Shown here piece after piece: positions 6,194 to 11,619 of a stretch of DNA of 14,947 nt (positions are counted from its first letter, which is position 1; each line of letters begins with the position of its first letter). The position numbers were made by a program, and so were the translations under genes. The notes beneath the pieces were generated by a model that saw nothing but the letters and a program-made list of their open reading frames with translations, was not told the origin of the DNA and ran no database searches. This DNA is from Phycisphaeraceae bacterium (GTDB lineage: Bacteria > Planctomycetota > Phycisphaerae > Phycisphaerales > Phycisphaeraceae): contig PUMS01000228.1 of assembly GCA_003551485.1 (NCBI GenBank), forward strand, positions 1 through 14,947, written 5' to 3'.

Positions 6194-6355
6194 TCACGCC
6201 TCCCTTGACCCACGGGTCTGAGCCAGCCGCCGGTGTCGCGGTGATGCGGTGATCGGCAATGGGCCGTGCCCAGGCCTTCCACCGCGGGCGATGCTCACCC
6301 CGTCCGGGCCATGCCGGAGCCCTCCCGGCGGGAATCAGCGCGGGCGGTTGGAGGG

Positions 6356-7102
6356 TTACTGAAGCGCGGCCATCTCCTCGTCGGGGATCTCGAAGTTGGC
6401 GTGGACCTTCTGCACGTCGTCGTGGTCGTCGAGTTCCTCGATCAGCGCCAGCACCCGCCGCGCCTCTTCACCGGTGCATGAGACGGTGTTGTCCGGCACC
6501 ATGGTCAGCGAGGCCGACTCGATGGCGATGCCGGCATCCTGAATGGCCTGCTTCACCGCCAGGAACGCCGGCGGCTCGCAGACCACTTCCCAACTCTCCT
6601 CGGCATCGGCCACATCCTCGGCCCCGGCGTCGAGGGCGACGCCGATCAGGGTGTCTTCATCCGTGGCCTGCTTGCTGACGTAGCAGACGCCCTTGGCGTG
6701 GAACAGGAACGAAACGCACCCGCTGGTGCCCAGGTTGCCGCCGCGGCGCTCGAATATCTTGCGGATTTCGCCCACGGTGCGATTGCGGTTGTCGGTGAGC
6801 ACGTCAAGCATGACGGCCACGCCGTTGGGTCCGTAGCCTTCGTAGATCACGTGCTCGTAGGCCTGGCCGCCGGCCTCGCCGGTGCCCTTGCGGATGGCGT
6901 TTTCGATGGTGTCCTTGGGCATGTTGGCGGCCTTGGCCTCGTCGATGGCGTATCGGAGGGCGAGGTTGGCCGCGGGGTCGCCGCCGCCGTTTCTGGCCGC
7001 GACAATGATGGCCCGTGCGCACTTGCTCCACAGGCGGCTGCGCTTGGAGTCCTGCCGCGCCTTGCGGTGTTTGATGTTGGCCCATTTGCTGTGACCGGCC
7101 AT
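6356..7102 (-). CDS. YebC/TACO1-family protein
   Basis: Member of the YebC/PmpR/TACO1 family, described variously as a DNA-binding regulator and as a ribosome-associated factor that helps translation of difficult (for example proline-rich) stretches. It has 248 residues, the family norm. The N-terminus MAGHSKWANIKHRKARQDSK is the family hallmark; the middle has VIYEGYGPNGVAVMLDVLTD and NRNRTVGEIRKIF, and the acidic C-terminus ends EELDDHDDVQKVHANFEIPD. The start ATG 7102 has GGAGA about eight bases upstream and TAGAAT 30 bases upstream. In-frame sequence further upstream (to 7339) is not conserved. It lies between the NfeD gene and acylphosphatase on the same strand. Several proteins of this window carry poly-proline stretches, which would fit a role in translation, but that link is only inference. 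Confidence 0.96.
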   Translation of the reverse strand: MAGHSKWANIKHRKARQDSKRSRLWSKCARAIIVAARNGGGDPAANLALRYAIDEAKAANMPKDTIENAIRKGTGEAGGQAYEHVIYEGYGPNGVAVMLDVLTDNRNRTVGEIRKIFERRGGNLGTSGCVSFLFHAKGVCYVSKQATDEDTLIGVALDAGAEDVADAEESWEVVCEPPAFLAVKQAIQDAGIAIESASLTMVPDNTVSCTGEEARRVLALIEELDDHDDVQKVHANFEIPDEEMAALQ

Positions 7103-7131
7103 GAAGCATTCTCCAGAAGGGCGGGGGCGTG

Positions 7132-7137
7132 ATTCTA
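7132..7137 (-). promoter_or_regulatory. -10 element TAGAAT for the yebC-like gene
   Basis: TAGAAT read on the minus strand, five of six matches to TATAAT, 30 bases upstream of ATG 7102. It predicts a leader of about 23 nt carrying the GGAG ribosome-binding site. No good -35 is visible at 16-18 bases. Confidence 0.42.
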
Positions 7138-7268
7138 GCCGGGCGCTGCCGTTGGATGCGAGTCCGGGGGCATCGCGCCGGCGGTGGCCACTGGCGGCTT
7201 GACCGCCCGTGTTCATGCCCCCGCGTTGAGGGCACCGGCGGGCGGGCCGCCATTGGCACCGCGGGGCG

Positions 7269-9038
7269 TCATGCCTGCGGGGGTCTTGAAGCTTCGCCTT
7301 CGGGCTCGACGACGATGCGGTTGCCCTCGACGGCGACAACCTTCACCTTCCGGCCGCGCTCGATCCAGCCGCCGCTGCTGACTACGTCCGTGGCGTGGCC
7401 GGCGATGAGGACGCGTCCGGCGGGCCGCAGGCCCGTGATGGCGGTGCCCGTGGCGCCCACGCTGAGGCGCCCATAGCCGGTGACGTCGCCCCCGGCGGCC
7501 GCCGGGGGCGGGCCGCGCGGAATATAGGTGTCCTCTTCGGCCTCGGCCTCGTCCAGGCGGCGCTGCGATCCCTCATCCTTGAGCACCAGCCAGTCGAACA
7601 GCGGCACGGTGCCGAAGTGGCGGATCAGCAGCCCGACCATGATCGCCGCGATCAGCACCCCCGCGACGATGGCCAGGATCGAGTGGCGAAGCGCTTCGGC
7701 CGCGCCGTCGGCGGGCATGGGCACAATGCCGCCGCCGGCGGTGGGCACCACCATCAGGACCAGGCCCACCACCACACATATCAGCCCCGTCAACCCCGCC
7801 ACCCCCAGGCCGGGCACGATGAACAACTCCACCAGAATCAGCCCGATGCCCAGGAAGAACAGCACCAGGTGCCATACCTCGGCCAGGCCCAGCATCAGCG
7901 GCGCACCGACCAGTGCCAACAGGGCCGCCAGGGCCACCACCGCGCCGATGCCGGTGCCCATCGTCTGCATCTCGATGAACGTGGCCAGCACGAGGATGAC
8001 CACCAGCACCATGCGCACACCGGGCTGGGTGAGGAACTCGGCCAGGTTCTCCGACCAGGTCTGTCGAACGCGGATGTGGTCGTGGGGGCCGGTGTTGAGG
8101 TAGGCCTGCATGGCCTGGATGCTGTCGACGTGGTCGGTGTGGGCCAGGCCCAGCTCGACCGCCTCATCGCCGCGCAGCTTCAGCGGGCCGCGGCCGTCGT
8201 GCACCCGACGAACCAGTTGCCATTGGCCGCGGTCCTCGGCACGGGCCACGCGCACCTGCGCTTCACCGGGGACGAACTCGGCGGGGATGGTGCTGCCCGC
8301 CGGCGGCTGGATGACGCGGTAGCGGCCGAAATCCTGAAGGAACTGGCGGCGGGTTTCATGGTTGGCCCGGGCGACCGACTCGCCCTCGACCATGACCATG
8401 TAGTCGGCCTGGTTGACCAGTTTGCGGCGGGTCTGGCCGTTCTCGGTGCGTTCGACTTCGTACACCTCGACGCCGGGGACGGTGGCGGCGTGGAGCAGGG
8501 CGTAGGGGAAGCCGCGCTTCTGGCTGTTGTCGACCAGTTCGGCCAGCAGGGGGCCGAGCGTGGCGGCGCGCTCGTCGGCCCCGCCGCGACGGCCCATCCG
8601 CGGCGCGGCGTTGCCCAGGGTGGCCCCGGGGGCCATGACAATGCTGTTGGCGGCGCTGGCGATGACCAGACCCGGCCCCTCGGCACGGGTGTTGACCCAG
8701 GCCACGGTCATCACCGGGATGCGTTCCTTGATGTAGTGGGCGACCTCGAGGGCGTCTGAGAGCACCCCCTCATCGGTGTCGATCTCGATCACGATCACCG
8801 ACGGGCGCGGCGAGGTGTTCATGGCCCGCTCGACCCGGCGGCGGACGCTGGTGGGGGTGAAGGCATAAACCCGTCCGTCGATGCGGATGTACGCTGCGTG
8901 GCCTCCGCCGGGGATCGCAGCGCGGGGTGGACCATCGCCGGCCGAGCCCCGCGCCGGGCGCAACTCCGCGTGAAAGTGACCGATGGCCGCCACGGCCAGC
9001 AGCGTCACCACGATCAGCCGCCTGAGCAGTCTGGTCAT
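7269..9038 (-). CDS. Long NfeD-family membrane protein (ClpP-like domain, membrane helices, OB fold)
   Basis: Probable membrane-bound protein of the long NfeD class, linked in other bacteria to membrane quality control and flotillin partners. About 589 residues from ATG 9038. Order (numbered from the TTG at 9044): N-terminal signal/anchor helix 4-22; ClpP/crotonase-like domain about 48-340 with VIVIEIDTDEG and IVMAPGATLGNAAP; membrane helices about 345-360, 364-386, 390-410, 413-434 and 455-473; a linker; then the NfeD OB-fold (about 520-582: GRLSVGATGTAITGLRPAGR). In the expected active-site segment, the usual ARAASAGT-type sequence is replaced by TRAEGPGL, so Gly123 sits where the nucleophilic Ser would be by my alignment; the protein may lack protease activity. 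Possible starts are TTG 9044, GTG 9041 and ATG 9038; a perfect TATAAT just upstream favours ATG 9038 on a leaderless transcript. It lies upstream of the yebC-like gene. Confidence 0.9.
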   Translation of the reverse strand: MTRLLRRLIVVTLLAVAAIGHFHAELRPARGSAGDGPPRAAIPGGGHAAYIRIDGRVYAFTPTSVRRRVERAMNTSPRPSVIVIEIDTDEGVLSDALEVAHYIKERIPVMTVAWVNTRAEGPGLVIASAANSIVMAPGATLGNAAPRMGRRGGADERAATLGPLLAELVDNSQKRGFPYALLHAATVPGVEVYEVERTENGQTRRKLVNQADYMVMVEGESVARANHETRRQFLQDFGRYRVIQPPAGSTIPAEFVPGEAQVRVARAEDRGQWQLVRRVHDGRGPLKLRGDEAVELGLAHTDHVDSIQAMQAYLNTGPHDHIRVRQTWSENLAEFLTQPGVRMVLVVILVLATFIEMQTMGTGIGAVVALAALLALVGAPLMLGLAEVWHLVLFFLGIGLILVELFIVPGLGVAGLTGLICVVVGLVLMVVPTAGGGIVPMPADGAAEALRHSILAIVAGVLIAAIMVGLLIRHFGTVPLFDWLVLKDEGSQRRLDEAEAEEDTYIPRGPPPAAAGGDVTGYGRLSVGATGTAITGLRPAGRVLIAGHATDVVSSGGWIERGRKVKVVAVEGNRIVVEPEGEASRPPQA

Positions 9039-9046
9039 CACCAAGC

Positions 9047-9052
9047 ATTATA
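9047..9052 (-). promoter_or_regulatory. Perfect -10 TATAAT immediately before the nfeD-like start
   Basis: TATAAT on the minus strand (9052 to 9047). Counting seven bases puts +1 near 9040, and the first ATG is at 9038, so the mRNA would have almost no leader. The -35 region (TGTGGC at 17 bases) is poor. Confidence 0.5.
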
Positions 9053-9108
9053 AGCCCCCCCGGCAGATGGCCACACGGGGCCCCCGGCCCTCCGGAAGGG
9101 AGCCTGCC

Positions 9109-9176
9109 GTAGGATGGGTAGAGCGAGGCTTGGCGGCGAGCGACGGCTCCGACAGCGCTCCGCGCTAAACCCACCA
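9109..9176 (+). repeat. Dispersed-type repeat, left copy of an inverted pair
   Basis: Starts GTAGGATGGGTAGAGCGAGG and ends CAGCGCTCCGCGCTAAACCC ACCA (9153-9176). It is nearly the reverse complement of 9317-9381. Each copy is itself loosely palindromic (TGGGT...GAGCG / CGCTC...ACCCA), like REP elements. As I recall, GTAGGGTGGGTCGAGCG-type repeats are widespread in planctomycete intergenic DNA. Confidence 0.85.
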
Positions 9177-9316
9177 ATTAAGTCGCGGCGACCGCGACAG
9201 GCGCCGGGGCCTTCCCCACCAGGTCAGAAGGGCCGCAAGAGGACTGGGGCGGGCACCCAACGCGCGCCGTAGTGGCCTTGGGAAGCAGCAGCGCAGATCG
9301 TGCTCGCAGCGCGGGG
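9177..9316. other. 140-bp spacer between the inverted repeats, with hairpin potential
   Basis: Contains a perfect hairpin GTCGCGG-CGA-CCGCGAC at 9182-9198 and further pairing options such as CCCCA/TGGGG around 9216-9253. No ORF. It may encode a structured RNA or be the interior of a non-autonomous element. Some words (CCAGGTCAG, GGGAAGCAGC) recall the SRP RNA core, but they are too far apart for a normal domain IV. Confidence 0.4.
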
Positions 9317-9381
9317 TGGTGGGTTTAGCGCGGAGCGCTGTTGAAGCCGTCGCTCGGAAGACCTCGCTCGACCCACCCTAC
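9317..9381 (-). repeat. Dispersed-type repeat, right copy of the inverted pair
   Basis: Starts TGGTGGGTTTAGCGCGGAGC and ends ACCTCGCTCGACCCACCCTAC (last 21 bases, 9361-9381). Its reverse complement matches 9109-9176 except for a short indel region in the middle and a few substitutions. Confidence 0.85.
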
Positions 9382-9690
9382 ACCTTGCCGAGACCCGGCA
9401 CACGCGACCCCCGTCCCCCGATTTGCATCGTCGTGGGTGAGGCGCCAGCCTCGTGGCACACTGTCATGAGAATCTGGCTTTCACAATCTTCGGGGGGCAG
9501 TTGTGTTCGAAGCAGGGAGGGGGGTGGGTCAATTCTCAGTGATCGTTGGTGGGTCCATTCGGAACGCGCATCAATGGCGACCACTCTTGCGGTGGCAACT
9601 TCAATCGGATGGCATTGAGCCGTGCATGAGATTCTGACAGGACGGTGGGCGGTGAGGGGGTTGATCGCAGCCACCATGGGGTGTGGCGAC
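9382..9690. other. Gene-free region
   Basis: About 310 bases with visibly lower G+C than the neighbours and no coding signal that I trust. An ORF of 100 codons (9316-9618) begins inside the repeat and has no recognisable product. I see no RNA gene here. Confidence 0.5.
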
Positions 9691-9698
9691 AGCGGGCA

Positions 9699-9718
9699 AT
9701 GTTGCCTCGACGCAACAT
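9699..9718 (+). promoter_or_regulatory. Dyad ATGTTGC-CTCGAC-GCAACAT, candidate upstream activator site
   Basis: Perfect 7-base arms around six bases, centred about 132 bases before the predicted sigma-54 start of transcription. Sigma-54 enhancer-binding proteins typically bind dyads at about this distance. A second, overlapping palindrome, GGCAA-TG-TTGCC, is at 9695-9706. An AT-rich stretch (about 9767-9798) lies between the dyad and the promoter, where DNA bending would be expected. Confidence 0.5.
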
Positions 9719-9813
9719 CCGACCGCGCCCGGCAGGGGTTGCCCGGATTGCCAGGTGTCGTTCAAGTCTTTTATTTACAGTATGTTATGCGTTAATTTGC
9801 GGGGGGAGGCATG

Positions 9814-9830
9814 CTGGCACGAACCTTGCC
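9814..9830 (+). promoter_or_regulatory. Sigma-54 (RpoN) -24/-12 promoter
   Basis: CTGGCACGAACCTTGCC matches the sigma-54 consensus YTGGCACGRNNNTTGCW at every specified position except the last. The GG and GC doublets are correctly spaced. The start of transcription is predicted near 9841, giving a leader of about 210 nt to the ATG at 10051. It requires an AAA+ activator, for which the dyad at 9699 is a candidate site. Confidence 0.72.
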
Positions 9831-9892
9831 CTCTCTTTCCACGTCGTCCGGAGAGAAAGACGCAGGGAGGAGGGGGAAGGCAGACGCCTTCC

Positions 9893-9931
9893 GGGGGCCG
9901 GGGGGGCCGGGGGCGGAGGGGTGGACGGGGG
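9893..9931 (+). other. G-quadruplex motif in the leader of the small secreted protein gene
   Basis: Five G-tracts on the plus strand: 9893-9897, 9900-9906, 9909-9913, 9918-9921 and 9927-9931, separated by 2, 2, 4 and 5 bases. This meets the usual G3+N1-7 rule. It would lie 52-90 nt into the transcript starting near 9841. Confidence 0.7.
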
Positions 9932-10050
9932 ATGCAGCGCCCGAAGGGAAGAGACAGGCAGGTGGGCGGGGGGGAGCAGGAGCAGCGGGTTCGTGCCAGG
10001 GGCAGGCGGACCTCGACAGTGCAGCCTGGAGGCCAAGAGAGGAAGCGGTG

Positions 10051-10428
10051 ATGCAGGCAGCAGCAGGCATCGGATTCACCCTGGCCGCGATCGCGCTGGC
10101 CGGCGGCATGGGCGCCGCCGGCACCCCGGACGCCATGGAGTTGCCCCGCGAGGCGCTCAGCCCCGCCGCGCAGAGCAGCAAGCCGGCCGCGGCCACCGCC
10201 ACGAGCCAGTCGGAGGCAACCGACATCAGGAGCACCGCCCCCCCGGAAGCCCCGGAAACCCCGCAAGCCGGGCAACCTTCGGCTTCACCCCAACCCGGTG
10301 AGGCGGTGCCTCCCACGCTGGACCCGACCCAGGAACTCAAGCCGGCGCCCCCAGAGGGCATCCGCGAACTCAGACGACGGATCATCCGCAGCCTGCGGCC
10401 GATCAACCGCACGCGAAACCTCGCCTGA
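10051..10428 (+). CDS. Small secreted proline/alanine-rich protein, unknown function
   Basis: Predicted exported protein of 125 residues with no family that I recognise. The N-terminus MQAAAGIGFTLAAIALAGGM followed by GAAGT looks like a signal peptide, though its n-region lacks a basic residue; cleavage could fall near residue 24. The middle (about 30-100) is low-complexity in Pro, Ala, Ser, Thr and Gln, with PPEAPETPQAGQP encoded by a short 9-bp repeat. The C-terminus becomes basic: GIRELRRRIIRSLRPINRTR. ATG 10051 was chosen because AGGA sits seven bases upstream in GAGAGGAAGCGGTG; the frame is open further back to 9811, but that would place coding over the sigma-54 promoter. The gene stands alone, downstream of a sigma-54 promoter and a G-rich leader, and is followed by two hairpins. 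The conditional promoter suggests a role needed only in certain states. Confidence 0.62.
   Translation: MQAAAGIGFTLAAIALAGGMGAAGTPDAMELPREALSPAAQSSKPAAATATSQSEATDIRSTAPPEAPETPQAGQPSASPQPGEAVPPTLDPTQELKPAPPEGIRELRRRIIRSLRPINRTRNLA
10241..10267 (+). repeat. 9-bp tandem repeat (CCCCGGAAG, three units) inside the secreted protein gene
   Basis: CCCCGGAAG, CCCCGGAAA and CCCCGCAAG. It has the same core as the repeats at 4440 and 5123 with a third period. Confidence 0.8.
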
Positions 10429-10449
10429 TCGGTCCGCGGCGGCGGGCAG

Positions 10450-10477
10450 GGGCACCGCTCCGTGAGGCAGCGGTCCC
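10450..10477 (+). terminator. Hairpin after the secreted protein gene
   Basis: ACCGCT (10454-10459) pairs with AGCGGT (10469-10474), extended across a bulged C by GGG/CCC. It begins 22 bases after the stop at 10428. No T-run follows, so it may be a stabilising 3' structure and not a terminator on its own. Confidence 0.35.
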
Positions 10478-10508
10478 GATCCGAGCAACTCAACCGGCCC
10501 CTGATCGA

Positions 10509-10548
10509 GCGCGGCCCGTGGCATCTGACGCCCGGGCCGTGCTTTGTT
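10509..10548 (+). terminator. Probable rho-independent terminator
   Basis: Ten-pair stem (10509-10518 with 10533-10542, one G-T pair) with a 14-nt loop, followed by TTTGTT. It is the best terminator on the plus strand for the gene ending at 10428, ahead of the convergent gene ending at 10592. Confidence 0.5.
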
Positions 10549-10591
10549 GGTTACTGCGGTCCCATGTGGTGCTGCCAGGGGTGCGACCGCT

Positions 10592-11077
10592 TCAAGGCGG
10601 CGCGGCATCCGTCGGCGGTGAGGGAGCGAGGATGCACTGTCGCGGCGCCCAGGGATGGACCAGGATGTCGATGCGCCCCTGCTCGGCGGCCAGCAGCGCC
10701 TGACGGGAGGTGGCGGTGATCGCCGTGTGGTAGTACCGGCCCCGGTAGGGGTAGTACAGGCTCAGCTTGGTCAGCCCCCCACCGCCACGCAGTGGCACGC
10801 GGGGCTCGCGCGCCCCGATGACCCTGGCGCTGATCCGCACCCCGCGGCGGCTGATGCCGGTCAGAATCCACACCCGCACCCCCAGGATCAGACCGCCCAA
10901 CCCCACGGCCCAGTAGTAGCCCGGCTCATCGATCAGCGCTGTATCACCGCCGAACAGGGCCAGGCCCAAGCCGGTGCGCGCAGCCCAGTCGACATGGGGC
11001 AGGAGAATGAGGCCCGCACCGAACCACACCGTCAGGTCCCCGCAGATGCGTCGCCAGCCGAAATGCGGTTGGTCCAT
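10592..11077 (-). CDS. Small membrane protein with two helices and a soluble C-terminal domain (DUF3592-like?)
   Basis: Predicted inner-membrane protein of 161 residues with unknown role. After a short N-terminus (MDQPHFGWRRICGDL) there are two hydrophobic helices, about residues 16-40 and 55-76, and then a soluble part (RGVRISARVIGAREPRVPL, LSLYYPYRGRYYHTAIT, DILVHPWAPRQCIL). The layout, with a YxYxGxYY strand and an ending like VxxxPxxPxxSxL, is reminiscent of DUF3592 proteins, but that is a resemblance from memory. ATG 11077 is the first start that leaves a sensible protein; no clear ribosome-binding site precedes it, and the frame is open back to 11488 (another ATG is at 11170), so the start is uncertain. 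It is divergent from the ABC transporter gene, with a 542-bp gap. Confidence 0.58.
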   Translation of the reverse strand: MDQPHFGWRRICGDLTVWFGAGLILLPHVDWAARTGLGLALFGGDTALIDEPGYYWAVGLGGLILGVRVWILTGISRRGVRISARVIGAREPRVPLRGGGGLTKLSLYYPYRGRYYHTAITATSRQALLAAEQGRIDILVHPWAPRQCILAPSPPTDAAPP

Positions 11078-11619
11078 GACCGTGCTCGGATGCGTGAAGC
11101 CCGGACGCTGCGCCACAATGGGCGACCCCGCGGCGTACCGCAGGCGACCGTAACGCGCCGCCGCGACCATTTCAACGGACCAAGCGGCCGGGCGTGCAGC
11201 GGGGGTGTGCTGCAAACTCCAAGACCCGTGCGGCGAGACCGGCATCGCCTCCAACCCCCGCTGCCGGCGCCGGGTCGATGTGCCGACACCGCATCGCTGC
11301 GGCAAACCCGGAGGGGCCTCGAAGGGCTTGCGGAGGGGAATGAGCCGGGTGTTCAGCGATGGGATGACGCGTGAACGGCAGTTGTGATGCGCAAAAACGG
11401 TGGTGTGTGCGCGCGGCGGTGGGCCGGAGGATGGTAGGATGTTTGACCCAGCCCCGCCCTGCGAGGTCGCCGGCTGGCGACTTTTCATCCCACACGATTA
11501 CCGGACCCGAAATAGACAACAGCTTCCGTCCGTTGGACCGGGAGTGGGCCGGTCCGGCCGCACCCCGGCCGCACCCCGGCCCCACCGCCACGTAGGCTCA
11601 CACTGCAAGGCTCTGATGC
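11078..11619. other. Divergent intergenic region with several structural repeats
   Basis: No convincing gene. It holds an inverted repeat GCAGCGGGGGT (11196-11206) / ACCCCCGCTGC (11254-11264) with a 47-base loop, and a tandem 11-bp unit GGCCGCACCCC (11556-11577 and a partial third). I could not find a good promoter for the ABC gene in it. Confidence 0.5.
11466..11485 (+). terminator. Terminator-like hairpin GTCGCC-GGCT-GGCGAC-TTTT
   Basis: Perfect 6-bp stem with a 4-base loop and four T. It lies 135 bases before the ABC gene, with no recognised plus-strand gene ahead of it, so it may be an attenuator in a longer leader or chance. Confidence 0.3.

Noticed and set aside
7395..8759. Plus-strand ORF of 454 codons opposite the NfeD gene
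   Set aside because: Composition is His/Gln/Gly-rich, typical of the antisense of a GC-rich gene; the minus strand carries the NfeD domains.
9208..9300. Possible SRP (4.5S) RNA
   Set aside because: CCAGGTCAG and GGGAAGCAGC resemble the conserved loop strands but are about 50 bases apart, so a normal domain IV with a GNRA-type tip cannot form. A covariance-model search would settle it.
9316..9618. Plus-strand ORF of 100 codons
   Set aside because: It starts inside a dispersed repeat, lacks a ribosome-binding site and shows no recognisable protein features.
9811..10050. Extending the secreted protein to an ATG at 9811
   Set aside because: It would put coding sequence over the sigma-54 promoter and the G-rich leader, and hide a plausible signal peptide that begins at 10051 with its own ribosome-binding site.
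11172..11595. Short ORFs on both strands before the ABC gene
   Set aside because: No family features, no ribosome-binding sites, and they overlap structural repeats.
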